This document shows positions 38,897 through 48,211 of a DNA stretch of 64,000 bases, in pieces (the first letter of the stretch is position 1; the number at the start of each line of letters is the position of its first letter). The notes below the pieces were generated by a model. The model saw only the letters and a list, made by a program, of their open reading frames with translations. It searched no databases and was not told the origin of the DNA. This stretch comes from an uncultured Lachnospiraceae bacterium (lineage in GTDB: Bacteria; Bacillota; Clostridia; Lachnospirales; Lachnospiraceae): positions 1 through 64,000 of the forward strand of contig CAJUGJ010000019.1 in NCBI GenBank assembly GCA_910586015.1. Reading direction: 5' to 3'. Both the position numbers and the translations under genes were made by a program.

Positions 38897-41290
38897 ATGA
38901 AAAAAAAATTCGTATCTTTGATGTTAAGTGCTGCCATGATAGCCTCACTGACAGGCTGTGGAGGTAAGGAAAACCCTTCTGACGATCAGAACACACCAAC
39001 ACCAACATCTGGTGAAGCTTCACCTACTACAACAGGAGACCAAGCTCCATCTCCAACAAACGGGGAAGAACAAGAAGATGAAAATACACAGTCAGGAGAA
39101 TATACCTTTAATGACTATGCAGGAGGAAGTCCTGCAACATGGAATCCTCATGAATGGGAAACGAATGATGATGCGTATATTATAGATTATACGCAGATGG
39201 GATTATATTCCTTTTATCTGAATGAAGCAAAGAATGGCTATACAGTCCAACCTGAGATGGCAGAGAGTGAACCTGTGGATGTCACAAAGGAATATGCAGG
39301 AAGTGAAATATATGGTGTGCCAGCAGATGCCGATAAAGGATATGCGTTTCGTATTAAATTAAACCAGAATGCTTGTTGGGAAGACGGAACAAAAATTACA
39401 AGTGAAGATTATATCTATTCTGCTAAAATGTTATTAGATCCTGGAATGGCAAATTACCGTGCAAGTAATTTTCTCACAGGTCAGATTGCATTAGCAAATG
39501 CTAATGAATATTATAACAGTAGTAAAGCTGGTCAGACAAAATATAGTTCTTTAGAGAGCAAGGGATATTCGTCTATTGAAGAAGCTAAAACTGCAGGAGT
39601 TGAAAAGTTTTATATTGATATGCAGGGCTTTTATAATGTAACAGATGAGAATGGAAATGGTATTTTCTCTATTGATGATGAAACAAAGTTACGTGACGAA
39701 GGCGTAGAGGAAGGTCAAGAAGGAGATTATGTCAGCCCTAAAGAAGTATATGAGGGTTATTTGGCAGCAGGACAGTCAAATGAAGGAGATCAGGCACAAG
39801 CTATCTTTGTTGAAGATGGTGTATATGAAGCAACTCCGTGGGAAAATGTAGGTATTAAAGCAGACGATGAATATACAATTACCTTAATTTTAACAAAACC
39901 AATTACTGAGTTCTATTTATATTATAATCTTGCTTCTAACTGGATTGTAAAGAAAGATATCTATGAAGCTAATATGAAAAAGACCGGAGATATTACAAAG
40001 ACAACCTATGCTACTTCTGTAGATACGTATATGTCCTATGGTCCATATAAGCTCTCAGAATATCAGGTAGATAAGCAGATCACAATGGAAAAGAATGATA
40101 AGTGGTATGGCTATACAGACGGAAAGCATGAAGGAAAGTACCAAACTACCAGAATTAGCTGCCAGATTATTCCTAAGCAGGAAACTGCTCTCCAATTATT
40201 CTTAAAAGGTGAAATAGATGGGGTATCTTTAACAGCAGAAAATATGGATACGTATCGTACTTCAGATTACATCATCTATACTCCACAATCCTATACTAGT
40301 AAACTTACCTTTAACAGTGATAAGACAGCTCTTGAGAAAAATCAGAAGGCAGCGGGTTCTGGAATTAATATGACCATGTTATCCTATCAGGATTTCCGTC
40401 AGGCAATTGCCCTGTCGATTGACCGTACTAAATTTACAGAGCAGTGTACTGCAACTCATAAGCCGGGATATGGTTTATTAAATTATATGTATGTATATGA
40501 TCCAGATAATGGTTCACTCTACAGAGAAACAGAAGAAGCAAAGCAAGCACTGTGTAATGTATATGGTGTAAGTGATGAATCTGAGATCACAGGCTATGAT
40601 AAGACAAAAGCAGCCGAATTATTTACAAAAGCCTATAATGATGCAGTTGCAGCAAAAGATTACAAAGATGGTGATACAGTTCAGATTAACTTCCATCTGT
40701 ATGCTTCCGACGATGGATATAAAAAGATATTTAACTTTATTCAAGATGCCGTATCAGAAGCAGCAGTAGGCACTCCATTTGAAGGAAAGATTAAATTTGA
40801 ATTTATAGAAGATCCAGATTATTATAATAGTGCAAAGAATGGAAACATCGGTGTAATTTTAACTACATGGGGCGGTTCTTCTATGGATCCTTGGGGTACT
40901 ACATGGTGTTATGGTGATCCTAATACATGTCAGGAATATGGATTGGATGTTGTCAATACCCCAGTAACCATTAAAGTAGATGGAAAAGAAGTTTCAAAGT
41001 CATTCTATGACTGGTATCTTGCATTGACAGAAGGTGAGTATGTATTGGCAGATAATAAGACCAAATTACAGGTTTTAGCTGGCTTTGAAGAGGCATATTT
41101 AAAGACCTATGCAACTACACCACTCTATTATAGAACTTCTGCTTCTTTACTTTCTCGTAAAATAAATTATGCAACCGATGAGTATGTACAGATTGTAGGA
41201 TTTGGTGGTATTCCTGAAATAACTTATAATTATGACGATGCACAATGGGAAGCTTATTTGAAAGAGAATAATAACCAATTATCTTATTAA
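38897..41290 (+). CDS. Peptide ABC transporter substrate-binding lipoprotein (family 5), enlarged
   Basis: A 797-residue lipoprotein. Signal peptide MKKKFVSLMLSAAMIASLTG ends at the lipobox Cys21, followed by a Thr/Pro/Ser-rich linker (about 22-70). The mature part shows family 5 (OppA/DppA) motifs: YAFRIKLNQNACWEDGTKIT, TSEDYIYSAKML, MSYGPYKLSEY, QDFRQAIALSIDRTKF. It is about 250 residues longer than typical OppA; extra segments lie between the first motifs and around residues 200-310. ATG 38897 follows AGAGGAGGATAACGATT. It heads an operon with two permeases and two ATPases. Substrate presumably oligopeptides, not proven. Confidence 0.92.
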   Translation: MKKKFVSLMLSAAMIASLTGCGGKENPSDDQNTPTPTSGEASPTTTGDQAPSPTNGEEQEDENTQSGEYTFNDYAGGSPATWNPHEWETNDDAYIIDYTQMGLYSFYLNEAKNGYTVQPEMAESEPVDVTKEYAGSEIYGVPADADKGYAFRIKLNQNACWEDGTKITSEDYIYSAKMLLDPGMANYRASNFLTGQIALANANEYYNSSKAGQTKYSSLESKGYSSIEEAKTAGVEKFYIDMQGFYNVTDENGNGIFSIDDETKLRDEGVEEGQEGDYVSPKEVYEGYLAAGQSNEGDQAQAIFVEDGVYEATPWENVGIKADDEYTITLILTKPITEFYLYYNLASNWIVKKDIYEANMKKTGDITKTTYATSVDTYMSYGPYKLSEYQVDKQITMEKNDKWYGYTDGKHEGKYQTTRISCQIIPKQETALQLFLKGEIDGVSLTAENMDTYRTSDYIIYTPQSYTSKLTFNSDKTALEKNQKAAGSGINMTMLSYQDFRQAIALSIDRTKFTEQCTATHKPGYGLLNYMYVYDPDNGSLYRETEEAKQALCNVYGVSDESEITGYDKTKAAELFTKAYNDAVAAKDYKDGDTVQINFHLYASDDGYKKIFNFIQDAVSEAAVGTPFEGKIKFEFIEDPDYYNSAKNGNIGVILTTWGGSSMDPWGTTWCYGDPNTCQEYGLDVVNTPVTIKVDGKEVSKSFYDWYLALTEGEYVLADNKTKLQVLAGFEEAYLKTYATTPLYYRTSASLLSRKINYATDEYVQIVGFGGIPEITYNYDDAQWEAYLKENNNQLSY

Positions 41291-41301
41291 TAGATAAGAC
41301 C

Positions 41302-41336
41302 GAGATACGGCATGAACTTTATGTCGTATCTCAATT
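41302..41336 (+). terminator. Hairpin after the binding-protein gene
   Basis: GAGATACGGCAT pairs with ATGTCGTATCTC, followed by AATTTT. Likely a partial terminator giving more binding protein than permease. Confidence 0.65.
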
Positions 41337-41375
41337 TTAAAAAGACATATCATTCAATCAATTCAAATAATTAAC

Positions 41376-41514
41376 AGCAAGGATTCCTCTTCCTCTTAGG
41401 TAGGGGAGGAATTGCTAGAAACAATTGTAACAGCAGTAGCGGGCGAGTATCACCTACTGCCATGAAGCAATCCACATCATTGTCTTGCTCTTAACTGCCG
41501 CGAGTGGATTGAAA
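41376..41514 (+). repeat. Dispersed structured repeat, copy 2 (IS605/omega-RNA-like)
   Basis: It has the same blocks as 7280-7386: an imperfect inverted repeat (AGCAA...TTGCT, 41376-41417) with AGGTAGGGGAGGA, then a hairpin absent from copy 1 (GCAGTAG...CTACTGC, 41433-41460). The 53-base end block (41462-41514) is 51/53 identical to copy 1 and ends GAGTGGATTGAAA. It fills the gap inside the opp operon. No protein gene belongs to it. Confidence 0.7.
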
Positions 41515-41540
41515 GAAACAGCGAATAAATTTAAAATAGG

Positions 41541-41566
41541 GTGGGGAATAAATAGAATATCCCCAC
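41541..41566 (+). terminator. Hairpin downstream of repeat copy 2
   Basis: GTGGGGA-N12-TCCCCAC, followed by AAAATTAT. Its function is unclear; it is about 90 bases before the permease gene. Confidence 0.4.
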
Positions 41567-41659
41567 AAAATTATGAATCAAAAGCAAAAAAGATAGTATA
41601 AAGCATAGAGTTAATAAGCATAATTTATTTTACTAAGCTTGATGAAGAGGAGTGATGAT

Positions 41660-42628
41660 ATGCCAAAGTATATAGCAAAGAGAATATGCCTTATGTTCGT
41701 CAGCTTTTTTGTTATTATGACCATATATTTTGTATTGGTACGTTTGCTTCCGAATCCGAATGTTGAAGTTCAGGGAGGATATGCACAACAGGTAGCAGAA
41801 ATGAGAGAAGCATGGGGATATAATAAACCCATTATGGTACAGTATGGGATATTTCTAAAAAGAGTTTTCACAGAGTTTAATTGGGGTGTGACAACAGCAA
41901 TTGCACCAAAATATACATCCGTTATTTCGATTATCGGGCAGAAACTTCCTGCCACTTTATTAGTAAATATATTATCTTTAGTCGTAAGTATACCACTTGG
42001 AATTTTGTTTGGTATCTATGCTGCCTTGAAAAAAAATAAATGGCAGGATCAAGTAATTTCTGTTGTTATTATGTTATTAATTTCTGTTCCATCTTATGTA
42101 TACGCATTTTTAGTGCAATATTTTCTAGGATTCAAATTAGGATGGTTTCCAATTGTTATGAAATCAGGTACGGACTGGTTGAGTCCGGCGATGATTAAAT
42201 CCGTTATTCTGCCTGCACTTTCTCTTTCATTTGGTACAATGGCAGGATTGATGAGATATACGAGAGCAGAATTGACAGAAACACTTACAAGTGAATATAT
42301 GTTACTTGCAAGAACAAAAGGTTTAACTGGAGCACAGGCTACAATGCGCCATGCTTTGAGAAATGCAATGGTACCAATTCTTCCGATGATTTTGGGTGAA
42401 ATTATTGGTATTCTCGGTGGTGCAATGATTATAGAGCAGATTTTTGCAATACCAGGAGTTGGAAAACTCTTTGTTATTTCCATTACAGTAAGGGATTATG
42501 ATATGTTCCTTGCTATTGGTATGTTTTACACATTTATTGGACTAGCTGCCGGAATTCTAACCGATATCAGCTATGGATTTATCGATCCAAGAATCCGTAT
42601 GGGAGGAGGAAAGAACAATGAAAATTGA
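41660..42628 (+). CDS. oppB: Peptide ABC transporter permease (OppB/DppB type)
   Basis: A 322-residue inner-membrane subunit with six TMs. N-terminal TM IAKRICLMFVSFFVIMTIYF begins the DppB signature. EAWGYNKPIMVQYGIFLKRV is the conserved first loop. The EAA motif that docks on the ATPase reads LLARTKGLTGAQATMRHALR followed by NAMVPILPM. ATG 41660 is chosen for AAGAGGAGTGATGAT ahead of it. It overlaps oppC by 11 bases. Confidence 0.93.
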   Translation: MPKYIAKRICLMFVSFFVIMTIYFVLVRLLPNPNVEVQGGYAQQVAEMREAWGYNKPIMVQYGIFLKRVFTEFNWGVTTAIAPKYTSVISIIGQKLPATLLVNILSLVVSIPLGILFGIYAALKKNKWQDQVISVVIMLLISVPSYVYAFLVQYFLGFKLGWFPIVMKSGTDWLSPAMIKSVILPALSLSFGTMAGLMRYTRAELTETLTSEYMLLARTKGLTGAQATMRHALRNAMVPILPMILGEIIGILGGAMIIEQIFAIPGVGKLFVISITVRDYDMFLAIGMFYTFIGLAAGILTDISYGFIDPRIRMGGGKNNEN

Positions 42629-44150
42629 TGAAATCTCAAAAATTGATCCAAAAAAGTTTACCTTTGTCCAGAAGGATTCGAAATTACATGATACAAAGTT
42701 TGATACGAAACCAATAGGATATTTTAAAGATGCTTGGTATCGTTTCAGCAGAAATAAAGGGTCTGTAATAGCAGCAGTTATCATTTTATGTCTGTTGATT
42801 TTTGCGATTGTTGTACCGATTTTTTCAAGATTTAATGTGGCTTATTTTGATACAAGATATTCTTATGCAATGCCAAAAAGTAAGTTCCTTTCTCAGTTTG
42901 GGATTTTGGATGGAACAAAAGATTTTAAGGGGTTAAACCAACAGTCATATGATTATTATAATGCAATTCCCGGAGCAATTACAAAAGTTTATCGTAGTTA
43001 TGAAGTAACAGATTCTGGAAGAACAAATACGTATTATGATATTCGAATGGACAGTTATGCGAAAGTGGGTTTTGCTACACTTACCTTAACAAAGGATGAG
43101 TATGAGAAGTTAGTTGCCTATGAAAAAGAGACAGGTATTCAAGTAGTTTATCCAATTGTAGATAAAAATAAAATCAGCAGTCCTTCCTATGATACAGATG
43201 TGAATGTATGGTATAAACATGATACGAAGGGAAAAGCAAAACTAGATGATAATGGAAATTATATTAATATTTTCCAAACAGCAACAGAAGATAATATTTC
43301 CACAGGAAATTTTATGACTGTCAATAATGATGGTACATTAAATGATCAGGGAGAATATACCGTTAAAAGATATATTACAAAGAATGATGGAAATACGTAT
43401 GAAGTCAGAGCTCTTTATAGTGAATATTATAAATATATTCATGGCTTTGAGGCATGTTTTCTATTTGGTGTAGATTCTTTTGGAAAGGATATTTTAGTCT
43501 GTCTGGCAAGTGGTGCACGACTTTCCTTTATCTTAGCATTTAGTGTTTCTATTATTAATTTTATTTTAGGTCTGATCTATGGTTCAATTGAAGGATATTA
43601 TGGTGGAAAAATTGACTTAGTAATGGAACGAATAGTAGAGATTCTTTATGATATTCCATTTCTTGTTATGGCAACTCTTTTCCAGATCTATTTTGCACGT
43701 AAAGTAGGTGTCTTGCCGTCCTTACTGTTTTCGTTTGTATTGACAGGATGGATTGGAATTGCAGGTCGTACCAGAACACAATTTTATCGTTATAAAGGAC
43801 AGGAATATGTTTTTGCTGCTAGAACTTTAGGAGCAAGAGATCGGAGAATTATTTTCCGCCATATCCTTCCAAATGCGTTAGGAACCATTATTACATCAGC
43901 AGTTCTTTTAATTCCAGGCGTTATTAATTCCGAGTCTGTTTTATCTTTCCTTGGAATTGTAAGTTTACAAACTTCAACTACAACTAGTGTGGGAACAATG
44001 TTAGCAAATGGACAGTCTACTCTTTCCACGTATCCTCATGTTATCTTTTTCCCTGCATTATTTATTTCTCTATTAATGATTTGCTTTAATATGTTTGGAA
44101 ATGGACTTCGTGACGCATTTAATCCATCCTTGAGAGGTTCGGAGGGGTAA
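42618..44150 (+). CDS. oppC: Peptide ABC transporter permease (OppC/DppC type) with large outer insertion
   Basis: A 510-residue subunit; the family norm is 280-350. The OppC_N region (YFKDAWYRFSRNKGSVIAAV) and TM1 are followed by about 210 extracytoplasmic residues instead of some 50. The core then resumes with FLFGVDSFGKDILVCLASGA and five TMs. The EAA motif is YVFAARTLGARDRRIIFRHI. The insertion is hydrophilic and rich in Tyr, Asp and Lys, and may contact the equally enlarged binding protein. GGAGGAGGAAAGAAC precedes the ATG. Confidence 0.92.
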   Translation: MKIDEISKIDPKKFTFVQKDSKLHDTKFDTKPIGYFKDAWYRFSRNKGSVIAAVIILCLLIFAIVVPIFSRFNVAYFDTRYSYAMPKSKFLSQFGILDGTKDFKGLNQQSYDYYNAIPGAITKVYRSYEVTDSGRTNTYYDIRMDSYAKVGFATLTLTKDEYEKLVAYEKETGIQVVYPIVDKNKISSPSYDTDVNVWYKHDTKGKAKLDDNGNYINIFQTATEDNISTGNFMTVNNDGTLNDQGEYTVKRYITKNDGNTYEVRALYSEYYKYIHGFEACFLFGVDSFGKDILVCLASGARLSFILAFSVSIINFILGLIYGSIEGYYGGKIDLVMERIVEILYDIPFLVMATLFQIYFARKVGVLPSLLFSFVLTGWIGIAGRTRTQFYRYKGQEYVFAARTLGARDRRIIFRHILPNALGTIITSAVLLIPGVINSESVLSFLGIVSLQTSTTTSVGTMLANGQSTLSTYPHVIFFPALFISLLMICFNMFGNGLRDAFNPSLRGSEG

Positions 44151-44152
44151 TT

Positions 44153-46315
44153 ATGGAAAGAAAAATTGATGTAAGAAATCTCAGAGTATCGTTTCGAACA
44201 AATAACGGTACAGTAAAAGCTGTTCGTGGAATTAATTTGCAATTAAATAAAGGAGAAACACTTGCGGTTGTCGGAGAGTCTGGTTCTGGAAAGTCTGTAA
44301 CTGCTAGAGCAATGCTTGGTATTTTAGCTCCTAACTCGATTGTAGAAAGTGGCGAGATCTTATATGATGGTAAAGATCTATTGAAAATGAGTGAAGAAGA
44401 ATTTCACGATTACCGCGGTAATCGAATTTCAATGATCTTCCAAGATCCTATGTCAAGTCTGAATCCAATCATGAAAATCGGAAAACAGCTTACAGAAGCT
44501 ATGATTTTAAATGGAAAGGCAAATCAGAGGACAGCAAAAAAAGAGTTTAATACAAGATTTAAACTGTTAAAAGATGCTATGTTAAAGGCAGCAGAAGAAA
44601 ATAAATCTCTGTCGGCAGAAACCATTCAATCGAAGATGGAAGAGTTTAAAAAGCTCTCCGATAAAGGAATTGAATTGACCAGAGCATATTATAAAGCTTT
44701 AAACAGTGCAAAAGAGTGTGCAAATGAACTGGCAATGTATATTGCAGATATAAAAAAAGACGAGCCTAAGAATATTAAAGACGAATTAAAAGAAACGGGT
44801 GCAAAAGCAAAACAAGTATTTCATGTCTATGTAATTTCCAAAGAAAACACTACTTATGAGAAGAAATTACAGAATTATCTGACAAATATAACTTCCTATA
44901 ACAATATAGAGCAGGCAGATACTTTAATTTCTTCTATGCAAGAGTTAAAAGAGGAATTAGAGCCGTTTGCTTCCTCCGTTGAGCCAGATTTTTTGGCAAT
45001 GGCATATTATCAGAGTAAAAAGCCAGCGGCGAGAGTGACAAAAGTAGATATCAATAAATTAAATAAGGAAATGAGAGATTTTTTTGAAAAAGATTTCCTA
45101 AAAGATTTTACTACTTTAGTTGCGGAAGGAATTCGTTATTCGGATCATCGTGCATCCGAAGCAAAGAAAGAAACAACAAAAAAATTAAAGGACTCCATTC
45201 AGGTATATGAAAAGAAAACTTTAGATCAAAAAGAATGTGAGGAAACGGCAGCAGAATTGACAAAGTTAGTAGAAAATTCTGTGGATCGTTTAGCCCTAAA
45301 AAAAGATAATCTTGCATATGTGTTTGGTTCAAGTCTTCACAGTGCAATTAAAACTTATTTTGAAGGAATTCCAAAAAATCAAAAAGAAGAACAACGATTT
45401 GCGGCAGATACTGAAAAATATAATAAGGCAGTGGGAAAAGGAAAAGATATTGGAAAGCCAATTCCTGCTTTAATTGTAGATTTAGAGTTAGCTCATGAAA
45501 ATATGATTTTGACAGTAAAAAGACTCTATGAAGCCTATGATAAGGAAATTTCAGCAACTACAAAAAAGGACTATAAAGTATTAGCACAAGAGATGATAGA
45601 GCATCTCTATATCCAAGCACATAAGATTGTGCATAAAATTACAAAAGGTATGGCAAAATATCATGCGATTGAACTAATGCAGGAGGTAGGAATTCCAGAG
45701 GCAAGAAAGAGATATAAACAATATCCATTTGAGTTTTCGGGTGGTATGCGTCAGAGAATCGTTATCGCAATTGCTTTGGCAGCAAATCCAGATATTCTCA
45801 TCTGCGACGAGCCAACAACAGCATTAGATGTAACCATTCAGTCACAAATTTTGGAGTTAATTAATCGATTAAAAGTAGAACGGCAACTTTCTATTATCTT
45901 TATTACACACGATTTAGGCGTAGTGGCAAATATGGCAGATCGAATTGCTGTTATGTATGCAGGAAAGATTGTGGAATATGGAACAGTAGATGAAATTTTT
46001 TATGAGCCAGCACATCCATATACATGGGCGTTGTTATCCTCTATGCCTGATTTGGATACAAAGGAAAAACTTGAGGCAATTCCGGGAACTCCGCCAAATA
46101 TGATTCATCCTCCAAAGGGTGACGCATTTGCAGCAAGAAATAAATATGCAATGCAGATTGATTTTGAAGAAGAACCGCCTCTATTTAAAATTACACCAAC
46201 TCATTTTGCCGCGACGTGGCTGCTGCATCCAAATGCTCCAAAAGTTAAGCCGCCAAAGATTGTAACAGATCGAATTGAAAGAATGAAGAAGCTGGAGGTG
46301 GCTGACAATGAGTGA
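44153..46315 (+). CDS. oppD: Peptide ABC transporter ATPase (OppD type) with a ~370-residue insertion
   Basis: A 720-residue ATPase, about twice the usual size. Walker A GESGSGKSV is at residues 41-49 and the Q-loop MIFQDPMSSLNP at 94-105. The signature FSGGMRQRI appears only at about 528, against some 155 in normal OppD. Walker B LICDEPTTALD and the H-loop FITHDLG follow. The intervening residues, about 125-495, are Lys/Glu-rich and mainly helical, likely coiled coil (KAAEENKSLSAETIQSKMEE). They extend the helical subdomain that faces the permease. All catalytic motifs are intact. The C-terminal oligopeptide tail (EAIPGTPPNM) is present but lacks its usual Cys pattern. Confidence 0.93.
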   Translation: MERKIDVRNLRVSFRTNNGTVKAVRGINLQLNKGETLAVVGESGSGKSVTARAMLGILAPNSIVESGEILYDGKDLLKMSEEEFHDYRGNRISMIFQDPMSSLNPIMKIGKQLTEAMILNGKANQRTAKKEFNTRFKLLKDAMLKAAEENKSLSAETIQSKMEEFKKLSDKGIELTRAYYKALNSAKECANELAMYIADIKKDEPKNIKDELKETGAKAKQVFHVYVISKENTTYEKKLQNYLTNITSYNNIEQADTLISSMQELKEELEPFASSVEPDFLAMAYYQSKKPAARVTKVDINKLNKEMRDFFEKDFLKDFTTLVAEGIRYSDHRASEAKKETTKKLKDSIQVYEKKTLDQKECEETAAELTKLVENSVDRLALKKDNLAYVFGSSLHSAIKTYFEGIPKNQKEEQRFAADTEKYNKAVGKGKDIGKPIPALIVDLELAHENMILTVKRLYEAYDKEISATTKKDYKVLAQEMIEHLYIQAHKIVHKITKGMAKYHAIELMQEVGIPEARKRYKQYPFEFSGGMRQRIVIAIALAANPDILICDEPTTALDVTIQSQILELINRLKVERQLSIIFITHDLGVVANMADRIAVMYAGKIVEYGTVDEIFYEPAHPYTWALLSSMPDLDTKEKLEAIPGTPPNMIHPPKGDAFAARNKYAMQIDFEEEPPLFKITPTHFAATWLLHPNAPKVKPPKIVTDRIERMKKLEVADNE

Positions 46316-47354
46316 TAATGTATTGTTGAAAGTGGAACACTTAAAGCAGTATTTTAAAATGGGTAAAGGTGAATTAAAAGCAGTAGATGATGTCAGCTTT
46401 GATATAAAAAAAGGTGAGGTATTCGGACTAGTAGGAGAATCTGGATGTGGTAAGACAACTACAGGACGTTCGATTATTAAACTATATGATATTACTGGAG
46501 GTAATGTCTATTTTAAGGGAAAGAGAATTGCAGCCGGAACAAGGGATTATGAAGATAAGATTAAAGATTTAAAAACAGATACTAAATTAAATGGAAAAGA
46601 TCACAGCGCAGAGATTGAGGACTTGAAAAAACAAATTGCATCTGCAAAATACGATCATAAACATGCTGATAAAAAAGAAGTGACACAAATTCAGATGATC
46701 TTTCAAGATCCGATTGCATCCTTAAATCCACGTATGACAGTACGTGAGATTATTGCAGAGGGACTTATCATTCAGGGTATGAAAGATAAAAAACTCATTG
46801 ATGAAAAAGTTTATCAAGTATTAGAAATGGTAGGTTTAGTCAGAGAACATGCAGGCAGATATCCACATGAATTCTCTGGTGGACAAAGACAGAGAATTGG
46901 TATTGCCCGTTCTATTATTATGAAGCCAGAACTTATTATAGCAGATGAACCGATCAGTGCACTTGATGTGTCCATTCAGGCACAGGTCATAAATCTATTA
47001 AATGAGTTAAGAGAAAACATGAATCTTACGATTATGTTTATCGCCCATGACTTATCAGTAGTAAAATATTTTTCCGACCGAATCGGAGTTATGTATTTTG
47101 GAAAGATGGTAGAATTAGCAGATTCAGAGGAATTGTTTGATCATCCACTACACCCTTATACAAAATCACTTCTTTCAGCGATTCCACTTCCAGATCCACA
47201 TTATGAAAAGCGAAGGAAGAGGATCGTTTATAAACCAGAAGAAGTACATGACTATTCTAAAGAAAAGCCTACTCTTCAACAAGTAAAACCGGGACATTTT
47301 GTATATTGTAATTCTGCTGAGTTAGAAAATTATAAAAAAGAAGTAAGAGAGTAA
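46308..47354 (+). CDS. oppF: Peptide ABC transporter ATPase (OppF type)
   Basis: A 348-residue ATPase. Walker A is GESGCGKTT (about residues 44-52). A 45-residue Lys/Asp-rich insertion (KIKDLKTDTKLNGKDHSAEI onward) precedes the Q-loop MIFQDPIASLNPRMT. The signature FSGGQRQRIGIARS, Walker B LIIADEPISALD and the H-loop FIAHDLS are normal. It overlaps the oppD end by eight bases. Its small insertion sits on the same face as the large one in the partner ATPase, in a different position. Confidence 0.95.
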   Translation: MSDNVLLKVEHLKQYFKMGKGELKAVDDVSFDIKKGEVFGLVGESGCGKTTTGRSIIKLYDITGGNVYFKGKRIAAGTRDYEDKIKDLKTDTKLNGKDHSAEIEDLKKQIASAKYDHKHADKKEVTQIQMIFQDPIASLNPRMTVREIIAEGLIIQGMKDKKLIDEKVYQVLEMVGLVREHAGRYPHEFSGGQRQRIGIARSIIMKPELIIADEPISALDVSIQAQVINLLNELRENMNLTIMFIAHDLSVVKYFSDRIGVMYFGKMVELADSEELFDHPLHPYTKSLLSAIPLPDPHYEKRRKRIVYKPEEVHDYSKEKPTLQQVKPGHFVYCNSAELENYKKEVRE

Positions 47355-47371
47355 AAATTAGGAGCGACTAC

Positions 47372-47776
47372 ATGGAAAAAATAAAGAAATATCTGACACA
47401 GATCTGTACATTTATTTTTGGACTTTTCACAGTTGGATTGATTACTGCTTACCGTGGGGGATTGAAGGCAAAAACAGTGACAGAATTTATGTTTGCTCTG
47501 ACAGATGGTTTCTTTATTGTAGGTATCTTATTAACTTGCTTTGGATTACTTACTGTAGTCAGTGCTGGAGGGGCATTTGATATGCTTCTTTACAGTATCA
47601 ATGTACTTGGCTCTCTGTTTTCAAAAGAAAAGCGAAAAGATAAAGATTTTTATGCTTATACAGAGAGAAAAAAAGAAGAGCGAAAAGAAAAAAAATCCGT
47701 TTCCTTTCTTTTATGGATTGGAGGTATCTTTTTATTCATTGCTCTAATTTTACTTTTTGCATTTCACTTATATTAA
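47372..47776 (+). CDS. DUF3899 membrane protein
   Basis: A 134-residue protein with three TM segments: ICTFIFGLFTVGLITAYRGG, the middle TDGFFIVGILLTCFGLLTVV, and the C-terminal FLLWIGGIFLFIALILLFAF. A strongly basic loop of about 30 residues (KEKRKDKDFYAYTERKKEER) precedes the last TM. The pattern and length agree with DUF3899 (PF13038), of unknown function. It follows oppF by 17 bases and ends the operon before a terminator. Confidence 0.8.
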   Translation: MEKIKKYLTQICTFIFGLFTVGLITAYRGGLKAKTVTEFMFALTDGFFIVGILLTCFGLLTVVSAGGAFDMLLYSINVLGSLFSKEKRKDKDFYAYTERKKEERKEKKSVSFLLWIGGIFLFIALILLFAFHLY

Positions 47777-47795
47777 AAATTGTGATGATATGAAA

Positions 47796-47842
47796 GCAAC
47801 CTATTCAAAGATCATAGAAGATTTTTGAATAGGTTGCCTTTT
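47796..47842 (+). terminator. Rho-independent terminator of the opp operon
   Basis: GCAACCTATTCAAA pairs with TTTGAATAGGTTGC, followed by CTTTTATTT. Confidence 0.88.
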
Positions 47843-47889
47843 ATTTATACCAACTTTTCGCTGCTGCTATACATATAGCATCTAAGTTT

Positions 47890-48006
47890 TTATGTTGATT
47901 TTTTTTTGAACTCTATAGAAACACCTAACGCATCACCAATAGCATGACCAAAAACAGCATTCTTAATAATTTGATATACCATTTGAATTTTTTGTTCTTT
48001 CTGCAC
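47890..48006 (-). pseudogene. Truncated ADP-ribosylglycohydrolase N-terminus
   Basis: A 38-codon frame from a GTG at 48006 (after TTGGGAGTGTGATAC) includes VFGHAIGDALGVSIEFKKKS. This is the unmistakable start of ADP-ribosylglycohydrolases (GxxxGDALGxPxEF), enzymes that remove ADP-ribose from proteins. The frame then stops; a further fragment LDAICIAAAKSWYK lies beyond in another frame. The catalytic C-terminal part is gone. A dead remnant in the 435-bp gap 47777-48211. Confidence 0.75.
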
Positions 48007-48129
48007 GTATCACACTCCCAATATAATTTAAGTTTAAATCTATTATATCATATTTTATTAAAGTATATTTTCTTTCTTTTAGAGGAAACTAAACATAAAA
48101 CTTAATGAGAAATTCTATCATTAAAATGC

Positions 48130-48158
48130 TTGAATTATATAGTAATCTGGAGTATGCT
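48130..48158 (+). promoter_or_regulatory. Promoter of the DUF3793 gene
   Basis: TTGAAT (48130-48135), 17 bases, TATGCT (48153-48158), with the operator immediately downstream. Confidence 0.6.
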
Positions 48159-48165
48159 TATTGTG

Positions 48166-48183
48166 AGTTAGTTATAACTAACT
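48166..48183. promoter_or_regulatory. AGTTAG-N6-CTAACT operator, copy 2
   Basis: AGTTAGTTATAACTAACT, a perfect 18-bp palindrome at the expected transcription start of the DUF3793 gene. Its arms are identical to those at 37861-37878. Confidence 0.75.
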
Positions 48184-48211
48184 AAATTTTATAGAGTAAA
48201 GGAATGATTTT

